Notes: generated by a model not told the origin, from the letters alone. 40,707 bases of DNA from Candidatus Poribacteria bacterium (GCA_022819945.1 JAJEGI010000095.1:1-40707), one strand, 5' to 3'; positions 25,784 through 34,755 are shown, numbered from the stretch's first letter. Numbers and translations are program-made.

Positions 25784-25812
25784 TTGAAAAATTTTGAAAA
25801 GGCGTGTATAAT
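25784..25812 (+). promoter_or_regulatory. Sigma70-type promoter for AAA/nuclease copy 2
   Basis: TTGAAA (25784-25789), 17 bp, TATAAT (25807-25812), about 110 bp before the ATG. It begins only 24 bp after the epimerase fragment ends. Confidence 0.75.
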
Positions 25813-25921
25813 GGCTTAAAATAGAGGTTTCCATAGGGTTCGTAATAGGTATAGTCGTTCCGTCCCATCTAAACTGAAAACCGAATCCCTCTGATACCTA
25901 AACTTGGAAGATGCTAAGAAA

Positions 25922-27526
25922 ATGAGACGTTTCGGAACCCAAGGTCGCGTGTACCCTGAAGATCATTACGTTGTCCCGCGCACAACGGAGGTCGCGGATT
26001 TTATCAACCGCGTCAAGGAGGGACGATACATCGTCCTTTTCGCGCCCCGACAAACCGGCAAGACTACTTTTTTCCAACTGGCACTTGAGGCACTTACCGC
26101 TAAAGCCGCAACCTATTTCCCAATTCAACTCAATTTTGAAGTGTATGAAGACTGCACACCCTCAGAGTTTTACGGCGGTCTCACAGGTGATATGCGTGAG
26201 AAAATCACAGATGTCTTTCAAGAACGTGGAGAAGTACTTCCTAAGGCACTCACTGACTTATTAGAAACCACACACCTCACTAATCAACTCTCTCTGCGCC
26301 AATTTCTTAAGGCATTAGGAAAAGTTTTAGAGGATCAAAGGGTTGTGCTCATCATTGACGAGTTTGACGCTATTCCACGTGATGCCGTGAAAGGTTTTCT
26401 TCGCGTGCTCCGAGAGATCTACCTCTCCGGCAGGACGCGATGTCCGCATAGTGTTGGCATTATCGGTGTTAAAGACATCACGCAGCTGGATTATGACAGG
26501 TCCATTTCGCCGTTCAATATCCAAGATGAGTTTCGGTTGCCGCCCTTCACGCGTGAGCAGGTCCGCGAGCTGCTTGCACAATATACAGACGAAGTCGGCC
26601 AAGCCTTCGCTCCTGAAGTTATTGAGAACATTCATAGACAGACTGCCGGACAGCCGTTCCTCGCCAACCGATTCGCACAGATTCTGACCGAGGAGATGGA
26701 CATCCCGAAAAATGAGATGATCCAAATGGTGCACTTTGCAGCGGTGCATACGCAACTCCTTGGAGAAACAAACGCGAATATCAGCCACTTGTTAACCAAT
26801 ATCCGCAGAAATCCGCGTTTTGAAAGTATCCTGATGCGAATTGCCTCCTACGAGAACGGTATCCGCTTTAATCCAGACGATGAAATCATTAAGGAACTCA
26901 CCACTTACGGAGTTATCGCGAAAGGGGTTGACGGGATGTGTGAGATCCTCAACCCTATATATCAGCAGCGTATTATGCAGGCGTTCAAGCCGCTTGTAAA
27001 TGGGTTGGAGCAGGAATATTTTCCCGAGGACACCCAGCAGAACTTGGTTGATTACCTAACCTCCACGGGGCAGATTAAGATGGATTTGCTCCTTGACAAC
27101 TTTCGGGATTTTATTACGCGGGCAGGCTTTCGGATTTTATTAGTGCCGGATACGCCAAAAGAGTTCGTCGGTCAGCATCTCCTTTATGCCTATCTGGATC
27201 AATTTGTCCAATTGGTAGACGGGCATATTTACCTTGAAGGGCAAACCGGACGCGGCAAAATCGATCTCGCGATTTTCCACAACGCTCGGAAATACATCGT
27301 TGAGACCAAGATATGGGAGGGACCCCGGTCCTATCAGGCTGGTAAAAGACAGCTTGCGGCGTATCTCGAATTGGAAGGTGCCGGTGAGGGGTACTATGTG
27401 GTGTTTGATCATCGTGAGCACCCAGAGCCGCGGGCAGAAACAGAGATGATAGATGGGATGAAGATTCGGAGTTACGTCATTCCTGTGGTGCAAAAACGTC
27501 CCTCACAAGTCTCAGGTTTGTCGTAA
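25922..27526 (+). CDS. AAA-ATPase fused to PD-(D/E)XK nuclease-like domain, copy 2
   Basis: A 534-aa paralog of the protein at 6680-8290. ATG 25922 was chosen over TTG 25904 because it gives the same N-terminus (MRRFGTQG against MRTFGTQG). Walker A APRQTGKTT (41-49), Walker B VVLIIDEFD, the arginine-containing DYDRSISPFNIQDEF stretch, and a C-terminal nuclease core D448, E461, K463 (KIDLAIF...IVETKIW) are all kept. Both copies therefore look active rather than decaying. It has its own promoter and is followed by a palindrome. Flanked on one side by an epimerase fragment and on the other by the full epimerase gene, which suggests insertion or rearrangement at this spot. Confidence 0.82.
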   Translation: MRRFGTQGRVYPEDHYVVPRTTEVADFINRVKEGRYIVLFAPRQTGKTTFFQLALEALTAKAATYFPIQLNFEVYEDCTPSEFYGGLTGDMREKITDVFQERGEVLPKALTDLLETTHLTNQLSLRQFLKALGKVLEDQRVVLIIDEFDAIPRDAVKGFLRVLREIYLSGRTRCPHSVGIIGVKDITQLDYDRSISPFNIQDEFRLPPFTREQVRELLAQYTDEVGQAFAPEVIENIHRQTAGQPFLANRFAQILTEEMDIPKNEMIQMVHFAAVHTQLLGETNANISHLLTNIRRNPRFESILMRIASYENGIRFNPDDEIIKELTTYGVIAKGVDGMCEILNPIYQQRIMQAFKPLVNGLEQEYFPEDTQQNLVDYLTSTGQIKMDLLLDNFRDFITRAGFRILLVPDTPKEFVGQHLLYAYLDQFVQLVDGHIYLEGQTGRGKIDLAIFHNARKYIVETKIWEGPRSYQAGKRQLAAYLELEGAGEGYYVVFDHREHPEPRAETEMIDGMKIRSYVIPVVQKRPSQVSGLS

Positions 27527-27575
27527 GGCGATTCATCGCCTATCATAAAGCGTAATGAATTGCGCGACGACAAAC
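27515..27575. repeat. Double palindrome at the end of AAA/nuclease copy 2
   Basis: GTTTGTCG (27516-27523) has its complement CGACAAAC at 27568-27575, enclosing a second stem AGGCGA / TCGCCT (27526-27531, 27536-27541). The stop codon TAA is inside it. It may fold as a transcription end between two convergent genes, though no T tract follows. Confidence 0.6.
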
Positions 27576-27591
27576 AGACCTCCAAGTCACA

Positions 27592-28419
27592 TTAGGTACC
27601 TTCTGCTGCCTTCAACAATTCTGCTAACCGGTCAGCAAAACGGCGTTGACTGTCGTCTTCTGGGGCATAGCCTATCACTTTTCGGGCATTGGCGATACTC
27701 CAGAACTTATGTGTATTGTCACTGATACCGTAGAAAATTTGGAACGGAATTCCGTTCTCGTCCTCTATATTTTCCGTCTCAATGCTCTTGACGAAGAGTT
27801 GCACCTGATCGCGGACACTCAAGTACGCCCCGAGTCCACGGTGCATCGCCTTCAAATCGTCTGCTGAGGCATTCGCCATATCCGTCTCTCGCGGACCACC
27901 GATACGCAATTGGACGTTCTGTAACTTCTTACCCTCAACGTGTCCAGTCGCGAACACAAAGCCGAGGTGCTCATACGCCTCTTTTGCCCAACCGTAGAAG
28001 TTATCGGAGAGCGGACGCATCTCTGGGGTTACTACATCCCATTTATCTGCCCAGATGAGGCGTTCATAATAATCGGCAGCGTGGTTGGAACTACAGACAA
28101 CAACACGTCGGACATCGGTTTCAACACAAGTTTGATAAAGGTTGTATGCCATCTGAACATTGGCAAGTTCGTTCTCAAAGCTGCCGCCTTTAAAAGCGCA
28201 GTGGACGACTGCGTCAACGCCTTCAAAATGGTGTCGGTATGCATCTCGGTCAGGGTTGGTAAGTTCAGCAATCTGAATACCCTCAACCTCTTCTCCCTGC
28301 CGATTCGTGGTTCTCACGTCTAAGAGTACGAGTTCATAGCGTTCTCGGAATTCAGGGAGCATCCGTCCGGCGATATAGCCAGAGGCTCCGGTGATAAGGA
28401 CTTTTCTACGGTTTGGCAT
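27592..28419 (-). CDS. NAD(P)-dependent epimerase/dehydratase (SDR, uronate dehydrogenase-like)
   Basis: A 275-aa extended short-chain dehydrogenase. N-terminal Rossmann motif GASGYIAG (11-18), an acidic residue after beta-2 (LLDVRT), CSSNHAADYY in the active-site region and catalytic Tyr/Lys in NFYGWAKEAYEHLG. Length and the short substrate domain resemble uronate or sugar-nucleotide dehydrogenases. Acts in the cytoplasm on a sugar or sugar acid; the substrate is not assignable. The codons for SADDLKAMHRGLGAYL are duplicated at 25670-25760. No cotranscribed sugar genes are adjacent. Confidence 0.87.
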   Translation of the reverse strand: MPNRRKVLITGASGYIAGRMLPEFRERYELVLLDVRTTNRQGEEVEGIQIAELTNPDRDAYRHHFEGVDAVVHCAFKGGSFENELANVQMAYNLYQTCVETDVRRVVVCSSNHAADYYERLIWADKWDVVTPEMRPLSDNFYGWAKEAYEHLGFVFATGHVEGKKLQNVQLRIGGPRETDMANASADDLKAMHRGLGAYLSVRDQVQLFVKSIETENIEDENGIPFQIFYGISDNTHKFWSIANARKVIGYAPEDDSQRRFADRLAELLKAAEGT

Positions 28420-28482
28420 TTGTTTGGTGTTTCCTTCCGTTGTTATTTTAGCGGAGTTATCAGGAAGTTGATGTTTGTGATG

Positions 28483-29286
28483 CTATTTTCCCTTTTGTTT
28501 ATCCAGTTTTTCTTGTACTTCCTTTTCCAAACGAGAAAACAATTGATCTGACTCGGGCACCGTAATTGCATCATTATACAAGCCGTGATAACTAACGGTA
28601 GCATCGGTAAACCCCTGCTTAGGTTTATTTAAAAAGCGGACAAGTAACTCAAAAAGAAGTTTTCCGCGGAGTTGAAGATGATATGCACTCCTGACCTCTC
28701 TAACCCTTTTATGGTCTAAAGGCAGAAACTTCAAATCAGGTGCCAGAGTAGTCTTTTCTGGTGGAACAATTCGATTTAAACGAGATCCTACATCCACATG
28801 TTCCTCATCTCGGATAGATTCAAAGGTTTTTTCTGGTGGGTTCCTTTCTAAATATTCTTCCACCTTATAGGCAAACCACATACTAATTGCGTCTAAGATT
28901 TGATCGTATTCTGCCTCATTCCCTATTCGATTCCTTAACTTGGCGTATGAATACAAATCGTTCTCAATGCTGTAACCTTCTGTCCAAATAATGTCGTCAT
29001 ATTGATCTGGAATGCCTCTGAATAACCACATATCACGGTCAGCGATAAAAGTAACAGGGGTATGCCTGAAGTCCCCCACATTTTCATATTCAGAAAGTTC
29101 CTCATAAAGATGAAGTAGAGTGTCTTTGGAACCCGCGCTGAAAAAACCTACATCAAATCTTCCTAAACGCTCCACCAATGTCCCATAGATGATTTCATCA
29201 TCTTTACCTTCAACAACAATGTTTGGCTTGTTAGAGAGACGCAGCTCAATAACTAAATTCTCTAAAGTAGAATCAGGCAACGACAT
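28483..29286 (-). CDS. DUF4435 (TOPRIM-like) protein, AriB-like effector of a PARIS-type defence system
   Basis: A 267-aa protein with VEGKDDE (25-31), a strand-acid IADRD (81-85) and TEGYSIEN (102-109), the order and spacing typical of DUF4435, a TOPRIM-related fold. In PARIS systems such a protein (AriB) is the effector nuclease held and released by an AAA/ABC ATPase (AriA). The ATG follows the ATPase TGA without a single base between, so translation is coupled. The presumed metal-binding acidic residues are present. The gene is visibly more AT-rich than its neighbours, suggesting transfer. Alternative: another ATPase/TOPRIM pair of the OLD-like type. Confidence 0.78.
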   Translation of the reverse strand: MSLPDSTLENLVIELRLSNKPNIVVEGKDDEIIYGTLVERLGRFDVGFFSAGSKDTLLHLYEELSEYENVGDFRHTPVTFIADRDMWLFRGIPDQYDDIIWTEGYSIENDLYSYAKLRNRIGNEAEYDQILDAISMWFAYKVEEYLERNPPEKTFESIRDEEHVDVGSRLNRIVPPEKTTLAPDLKFLPLDHKRVREVRSAYHLQLRGKLLFELLVRFLNKPKQGFTDATVSYHGLYNDAITVPESDQLFSRLEKEVQEKLDKQKGK

Positions 29287-30471
29287 TCAGTTATCTTCTC
29301 CTTTATCTGCCCAATCACTGTTCAGTGGAATTTCTTTGTGCTGATACCCAGAAAAGATGAAAGGTGAATGTGTTGCAATGAAAAACTGGTTCCCAGTGCT
29401 TTGATCAAGGAGCGTTGGTAGAAGTAGCCTTTGCCAGTCAATGTGCAGGCTTAACTCCGGTTCATCAATGAAGATGGCCGTATCTTGGCTAAAGGCATTG
29501 TAGCACAAAAAACTGAGCATCTGCTTCTCACCGGAAGAGAGTTTATCAGACGAGATAGCATTTTCTGTTTCTCCAACTGTAATCCCGTCTCTATCTTCTC
29601 CCAAAGTAATTCCATCAGTAGTTTCCGCGTGACCGCTCCATCCAGTAACGCGAATCGCGTCATATTGTAGAATTTTCCGAGACAACTCAGATAACACAGA
29701 AAATGGTTTACTCAACTGTTCTCGTTCTTCATTAACTTTCTGAATGGCATTAAGAACAGCCGAAGGATCTTGAGGAATCTCAGAAACTTTGTTTTTATCT
29801 GGATTGTTTTGTATCTTTTTTGCAATCTCTTCTAATACTTGCGACTGGCGGTTATTGATCTTTTCATAAATATCAGCGTATTTCTGCGTAAGTAGTTCAC
29901 GGAGATCCTCTGTTGATATCGAAGCGACGAACTTGTGTTCGTTGATTGACACCTCATCGGAAAATCTTGACATTGAATCTTGAAGCATTTCTGGCGCGGA
30001 AGTGCGAAATCTTATCGCTGAATCGTCTGTGTCCGTTGTAACTCGCGAAAAACCCCCCTCAATTCTTCTAAAGGTTGGGAAGAATAGACTCCGTTTGGTC
30101 GTTCGCGCGGTTCGTTTCTCAAGGGCATTTACCCAACCTACATCCTTCCGGTCTATCCTTCCCGTCTCGGCGTCGATGACAATAAATTCGTACACGCCTT
30201 CTTCTTCACTGAATCTGTAATCAAATATAACTTGGTTAGGCTCAACCCGTTCTATGCTCAAAGCGAACAGATCTGTTTGAATCGAAATGGAACGAAATGG
30301 GATCTCAGTAAGGATTTGCTCAAGATGTCCACTGATGAGATACCATAGCAGTTTAAGGATCGTCGTCTTGCCTGAGCCGTTTGCGCCAGTAATAATGTTT
30401 AAGTCTTCATTGAACTCAAATTCATCATCAAGCCGGTTATTGAGTCCCTTAACTTTAAGATATTGTATCAT
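29287..30471 (-). CDS. ABC/SMC-like AAA ATPase, AriA-like sensor of a PARIS-type defence system
   Basis: A 394-aa ATPase from ATG 30471, preceded by GAGGT at good spacing; a GTG at 30498 is less likely. Walker A GANGSGKTT (29-37), signature LSSGEKQML, Walker B AIFIDEPELSLH, and H-loop FFIATHSPFIF mark an AAA_15/AAA_21 ATPase. The middle is charged and probably a coiled coil. In PARIS, AriA senses phage anti-restriction proteins and releases AriB. Here the ATPase directly precedes a DUF4435 gene, as in that system. It is AT-rich compared with flanking genes. It starts 45 bp after the 559-aa gene on the same strand. Confidence 0.8.
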   Translation of the reverse strand: MIQYLKVKGLNNRLDDEFEFNEDLNIITGANGSGKTTILKLLWYLISGHLEQILTEIPFRSISIQTDLFALSIERVEPNQVIFDYRFSEEEGVYEFIVIDAETGRIDRKDVGWVNALEKRTARTTKRSLFFPTFRRIEGGFSRVTTDTDDSAIRFRTSAPEMLQDSMSRFSDEVSINEHKFVASISTEDLRELLTQKYADIYEKINNRQSQVLEEIAKKIQNNPDKNKVSEIPQDPSAVLNAIQKVNEEREQLSKPFSVLSELSRKILQYDAIRVTGWSGHAETTDGITLGEDRDGITVGETENAISSDKLSSGEKQMLSFLCYNAFSQDTAIFIDEPELSLHIDWQRLLLPTLLDQSTGNQFFIATHSPFIFSGYQHKEIPLNSDWADKGEDN

Positions 30472-30516
30472 CTGTTTTACCTCACAGAGATAGTTCACAA
30501 CGTCAGATCCGAATAC

Positions 30517-32196
30517 TTATGGAATTTCCAATTTCTCTTTACAATGCTGCGCAAGGATTTTCATCTCCGAGATAACTTGTGCTTCAGTTTTAATCAGATG
30601 GTTAAAGAGCGGTGGTGTCGGTTGTCTATTCAAAAGTCTGTCAAAGAAACTCCGCTGTGCCTGTGCCGATATCCCAGAATGTGAAACACCGGCACGCGCC
30701 GCGTCTATCCCCAAGTATTCGATTGAGAGATAGTGTGCAACATCTGCTTGCGTGATGTTACCTTCATGAATGCTGCCCGTATTTCTGCGTCCATAACTCA
30801 CGGCATAGACTCTATCGCTCATTTGGCTGAGTATCGTGTAGCCACCGACATCAACATTTTCGTTCCAACACTTCTCAAACCCGTTCTTCGGCAGACGTTC
30901 ACGGAGTTCTTCGGCGGAGCGCACCACAAATCTGTTCTGATGCGGTGTTTTAATAATAAGGAACCCCTCATCTTGCTCTTGTAGTTCCGGTTGTCCCGTG
31001 AGCAGATCAACGGAATCCAAGGTCCAGATGGTACCCTCTCGGATGCCTTTCGCCATGTTATGATGTCTCTCAACAAACTCACCGTTCAGTGGATGTAGAC
31101 GATAGGTGCCGCTGCCGTTAAACGTCTCCCGTAACTTTCGGCGGTGTTCTATGACAGAAAACCGCTTTTGGGGGACCGGTATCTCTAACCGAAGTGTGTA
31201 TCCGGTCTGTAAATCGGTTGTGAGGTTCAACTGGGATTGGCGGAGTTCAGCCAAACGGGTGAGTGCTGTCTGGCTTTTCGATAAAATCCGCCCAATCAGA
31301 TACTCGCGGCGAAGCGTTGGGATCTCTGTAGCGAGGCGTTCAAGCGTTGGCGCGTCCAGCTGCTCCAACATAATCTTGTGTTCCCACCGTGTCCCGCGTT
31401 CATGCATTAAAATTTGGAACTGCTGCATATCGCCGGCAGTACGGATATAACCGAGGGCAGTCCACGGATCGAAGGTTGCGCGGTAATTGCCGCTGGTTTC
31501 AGCATCACCGTTCGCCAAGACGCAATCTCGCCGTTCATATCGAGAATAAAGCCCGAATTGAAACTCAAAGTCTTCGTAGGGAGATAAAGCCTCTCGTAAA
31601 TCGCGAGCGAATTCACTGCCCCGTGCGAACCGTTTGAAAATTTGCTCCGTGCGCTGCGGTTGGTTGAGTGCATCGAGGAACGTTCCAATCGGGATGCCGC
31701 CTTCTTCCACGCCTTCATCTTCGCTTTTTCCGAAGATCTTAGTTTTGGTTTTAAAAGGCGGGTTTCCGAGCGATACATCTCGCTGTGAGACCAATTGCAA
31801 CGCTACGTCATCTGACACATCCTTTAGAGCAGGTGCGTCACCGAGGATCTCAGCGAGTTTGACATCATCAATTTTTTCCGTCAAGTCAATACCACGTTTC
31901 AGCTCAGCAAAATGGATGATGTCGTCAAGGCTATACCGGATGGGTGCGCTTGAAGAGAGATTATCGTAGTTAGAGCGATGGAAGCGGATGCGCGGCTTGA
32001 TACGAAAGACCGGTGTGAGACCGTAATCCTTCAGTAACACATACAACGTAACGGTATAAGAATCCGCATGGACCTTCTGTGCCAGAATTCCGTCGCGTTT
32101 TGCGTCATTTTCCACGATTAACCGATCTTGAACAAGCCGGCTATCGTTACCGAAAATCATCATCCGATGTTCTTCTCTGTTATCATCAACTAACAT
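30517..32196 (-). CDS. Unrecognised 559-aa protein upstream of the PARIS-like pair
   Basis: A soluble protein without signal peptide or membrane helix. GGAGGAGG lies just before ATG 32196, so translation should be strong. I recognise no domain. Visible features: an N-terminal beta-rich part with many basic residues (RIKPRIRFHRSNYDN), an acidic middle (GKSEDEGVEEGG), a helical stretch with regular Leu (LEQLDAPTLERLATEIPTLR) and a C-terminal part FDRLLNRQPTPPLFNHLIKT. NPPF occurs once (SLGNPPFKT) but no methylase motif I is present. Its base composition resembles the host genes more than the ATPase pair that follows. Co-orientation and a 45-bp gap suggest one transcript. It could be a third component or simply the gene next to the insertion point. 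Confidence 0.7.
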   Translation of the reverse strand: MLVDDNREEHRMMIFGNDSRLVQDRLIVENDAKRDGILAQKVHADSYTVTLYVLLKDYGLTPVFRIKPRIRFHRSNYDNLSSSAPIRYSLDDIIHFAELKRGIDLTEKIDDVKLAEILGDAPALKDVSDDVALQLVSQRDVSLGNPPFKTKTKIFGKSEDEGVEEGGIPIGTFLDALNQPQRTEQIFKRFARGSEFARDLREALSPYEDFEFQFGLYSRYERRDCVLANGDAETSGNYRATFDPWTALGYIRTAGDMQQFQILMHERGTRWEHKIMLEQLDAPTLERLATEIPTLRREYLIGRILSKSQTALTRLAELRQSQLNLTTDLQTGYTLRLEIPVPQKRFSVIEHRRKLRETFNGSGTYRLHPLNGEFVERHHNMAKGIREGTIWTLDSVDLLTGQPELQEQDEGFLIIKTPHQNRFVVRSAEELRERLPKNGFEKCWNENVDVGGYTILSQMSDRVYAVSYGRRNTGSIHEGNITQADVAHYLSIEYLGIDAARAGVSHSGISAQAQRSFFDRLLNRQPTPPLFNHLIKTEAQVISEMKILAQHCKEKLEIP

Positions 32197-32367
32197 AGAT
32201 GCCTCCTCCGTGAATAGTCATCAGTTATCAGTTTGCCTTGCAGCGAGAGTTATCAGTTAAGAGGGGTTTGTAACAATTCCCATCTTCAAGTTCGCAAGGG
32301 TGTGATAAATTGTTACGGGGTGTCTCTTAATCGATGAAAACCGACGGTTTCCGATAGTTGACAACTC

Positions 32368-33342
32368 CTATCCTGCTCCTGATCGCTGTCGTGCGAGTGC
32401 TGCTGCGCCAAGGATACCGGAATTGTCTCCGAGTTCTGCTCGGACAATCTGGACCCCATCCAATGTGTTTGGCAGTGCGTATTTTTTCGCGGCAGTACGA
32501 ATGTTGTCCAAGAATGTGTCGTCGAGTGCTTCAACGACCCCGCCCCCTAAGATAATCATCTCAGGATTTAAGAAATTGACGATCGAACCGATACCGACGC
32601 CGAGATATTTCGTCACTTTTTTGAAAATTTTCAGAGTTAACTTATCGTTTGCCTGAATCGCCTTCGCCAAAACGCCGCTCCGAATGGTCCGAAGGTCGCC
32701 ATCAGTGAGTTTAGAGATCACACTTTTCTTTCCTTTTTTCAAGATTGCCTTCCGAAATTGCTTTGCCATAGCGGTCCGGCTTGCGAGTGCTTCTAAACAC
32801 CCACGGGTGCCACATCCGCATTTGGGGCCGCCGGCTTTGACGATAATGTGCCCAATTTCGCCAGCCGTTTTACTCGCACCGTGGAACAACTCACCTTGCA
32901 GGATAATACCGCCCCCGATACCTGTGCCTACGAAAATCCCGACGACGTTTTCGACCCCTTGTCCAGCACCGAACACGTGTTCGCCGAGCGTTCCAACGTT
33001 CACATCGTTGTCAACAAACGTCGGGATACCCACACGTGCTTCAAGTTCAGCCTTTAGTGGTACATCTCTCCAACCGAGATTAGGTGCGAAAATGACAACC
33101 CCTGTTGCCGGGTCAAGCGGTCCTGGCGCACCGATGCCGATCGCCTCAATTGATGCTTCGTTAACGCCTGATTTGCTAATAGCCTTTTGGATAGAATCAG
33201 CAATCCGATCAATCACAATGGATGTGCCTTCGTCTGCGTTTGTTGAAACTTTAGCCGTGCTCAAGATATTACCCGCTGCATCAATGACAGCAGACAGGAT
33301 CTTAGTGCCACCCATATCCACACCCACAACATTATTGCTCAT
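32368..33342 (-). CDS. ROK family sugar kinase (glucokinase-like)
   Basis: A 324-aa protein with ATP-binding DMGGTK (9-14), the sugar-binding region VDNDVNVGTLGE, GTGIGGGII, GEIGHIIV with the ROK histidine, and the zinc site CGCGTRGCLE. No helix-turn-helix precedes it, so it is a kinase rather than a ROK repressor. It phosphorylates glucose or a related hexose using ATP in the cytoplasm. Downstream, GAAACCG/CGGTTTTC forms a small stem. Not obviously linked to its neighbours. Confidence 0.92.
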   Translation of the reverse strand: MSNNVVGVDMGGTKILSAVIDAAGNILSTAKVSTNADEGTSIVIDRIADSIQKAISKSGVNEASIEAIGIGAPGPLDPATGVVIFAPNLGWRDVPLKAELEARVGIPTFVDNDVNVGTLGEHVFGAGQGVENVVGIFVGTGIGGGIILQGELFHGASKTAGEIGHIIVKAGGPKCGCGTRGCLEALASRTAMAKQFRKAILKKGKKSVISKLTDGDLRTIRSGVLAKAIQANDKLTLKIFKKVTKYLGVGIGSIVNFLNPEMIILGGGVVEALDDTFLDNIRTAAKKYALPNTLDGVQIVRAELGDNSGILGAAALARQRSGAG

Positions 33343-33397
33343 TGTGAAGAATCTCCCGTATGCACGTTTTTCACGTGTCCATTTACAATTGAATTGA

Positions 33398-33907
33398 TTA
33401 TGACGCTAAAAATGACAATAATTTCTGTTTGAACCCTATTGCAGATAGGTGTTCCCATTTTTCCAAAAATGTTTTGTAATCGGCGTTTCGGATCTCCCTT
33501 GTTCGATCAATGCGTTTGGCAATCCCAGGTGCCACGATTCCTTGCTCCGATTGCATCCCATAATCGGTTAGTACCTCTAAGACGACATCGCAGTCGTGGA
33601 CATCGCCGAGTATCTCTTGTAAATCAACAATCACACCCAGGAATTCATTAAAGCGTTTGTCGTTTATAGTGGCAGCCGCTTTGGCAGGCATATTTGGTGA
33701 CCTATAAGCGGCGCGAAAAAGTTCCATGGTATACCGGAGACGTTTAATGGAAATCCGCATGTTATGGAGTTCTTCGCGCCGCGCTGCGTCACGAATGAAC
33801 GGTTCCCACGTGTAGACTTCTTCAACCTTTTGCGGGAGAATAATGCGAGCATTTTCACGATAACTGCTCTGCGGCATCACACCCGCAATTTTATGCGCTT
33901 TCGCCAT
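33398..33907 (-). CDS. CHAD domain protein 1
   Basis: A 169-aa helical protein. LHNMRISIKRLRYTMELF and LQEILGDVHDCDV are the conserved histidine/lysine/arginine helices of CHAD domains, which bind inorganic polyphosphate. It is about half the length of common CHAD proteins, so it may be one bundle of a split pair; a second short CHAD gene lies 400 bp away. The stop is at 33398 and the start ATG at 33907 has no clear upstream ribosome binding site. The tandem repeat array lies directly upstream. Confidence 0.85.
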   Translation of the reverse strand: MAKAHKIAGVMPQSSYRENARIILPQKVEEVYTWEPFIRDAARREELHNMRISIKRLRYTMELFRAAYRSPNMPAKAAATINDKRFNEFLGVIVDLQEILGDVHDCDVVLEVLTDYGMQSEQGIVAPGIAKRIDRTREIRNADYKTFLEKWEHLSAIGFKQKLLSFLAS

Positions 33908-33918
33908 TCTTTTAAAAT

Positions 33919-34245
33919 ACCTTGCGGAGTACTTGCCGTTCCGCGGTAGGTGTATCCTTTAGATAAATCTCGCCAGAGGACTCTGATGTAAGTTTCTTAC
34001 TATACTTTGCGGAGTACTTGCCGTTCCGCGGTAGGTGTGCCCTTTAGGTCAATCTCGTCGGAGAACTCTGATGTAAGTTTCTTACTATACTTTGCGGAAT
34101 GCTGGCGGTTCCGCGGTAGATGTATCCTTTAGATAAATCTCGTCGGAGAACTCTGATGTAAATTCTTACTATACCTTGCGGAGTGCTGGCGGTTCCGCGG
34201 TAGGTGTATCCTTTAGGTAAATCTCGCCAGAGAACTCTGATGTAA
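33919..34245. repeat. Four tandem copies of an 85-bp unit
   Basis: The unit begins ACYTTGCGGAGT and includes GTTCCGCGGTAG, CTTTAG, CTCTGATGTAA and a closing TTACTATA. Copies start at about 33919, 34004, 34089 and 34173, so the period is 85, 85 and 84 bp. Copies differ at a handful of sites each. Each unit has a GCCGTTCCGCGG inner dyad. There are no spacers, so it is not CRISPR. It occupies the whole gap between the two CHAD genes (33908-34284). Confidence 0.93.
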
Positions 34246-34284
34246 GTCGTTAGCGTCTCTTACACGCATTCGCCATTGATTCGA

Positions 34285-34755
34285 TCAAAGCTTCTGAAAA
34301 AATGTCAAAAACTTTCGCTCAAAACCGGTCTCTTCAAGTTTCTCGAAAAGCATTAGCATCGGTTTGCGAGCGTTCTCGCGTTCCTGTTGTAAGTGTTCTA
34401 TTAATTTACGGATATCCGACTGTTCCATTTTAGGTAAAGTGCCTACTTCTTTTTCAAATCGAGCGATGAGGACATCCAGATCCCGTACGGCTCCCATCGT
34501 TTGGGTTATCAATTTTATCTTCTTATAGTGTTTTTTGAAAGACTTTTCTGGGAAACAGTTGGCGAAATTGTCCATTGCGGCGCGTAAGCGACGCGAAGTA
34601 ACGCGCATTTCGTGGACAAATTCGATATCGCTCCCGTCCTTCGCGCCGTCCTTGTAGGACATCATTTGATGAAAGTAGTTCACGATGATCTGCCGTGCAC
34701 AAACTTCCAACGTTTCGTCAGGTGAGATTCCTTCGATTTTCGGTTCTGTAACCAT
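34285..34755 (-). CDS. CHAD domain protein 2
   Basis: A 156-aa protein from ATG 34755; a GTG at 34779 overlapping the mgtE stop would give 164 aa. FVHEMRVTSRRLRAAMDNF and GAVRDLDVLIARFEKE are CHAD signatures with the conserved His, Arg and Asp. Acts probably on polyphosphate in the cytoplasm. It directly follows mgtE, so it belongs to the aroC-mgtE run. Together with CHAD protein 1 it resembles the two halves of a standard CHAD protein, each with its own conserved helix pair. Confidence 0.85.
   Translation of the reverse strand: MVTEPKIEGISPDETLEVCARQIIVNYFHQMMSYKDGAKDGSDIEFVHEMRVTSRRLRAAMDNFANCFPEKSFKKHYKKIKLITQTMGAVRDLDVLIARFEKEVGTLPKMEQSDIRKLIEHLQQERENARKPMLMLFEKLEETGFERKFLTFFQKL

Noticed and set aside
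31700..31800. DNA methyltransferase, from NPPF in the 559-aa protein
   Set aside because: No SAM-binding motif I or correct spacing; the tetrapeptide is probably chance.
32684..33397. 237-aa plus-strand open frame
   Set aside because: Antisense to the ROK kinase, proline/serine shadow with no start signal.
33919..34245. CRISPR array
   Set aside because: Units of 85 bp follow each other directly, with no unique spacers and no cas genes.
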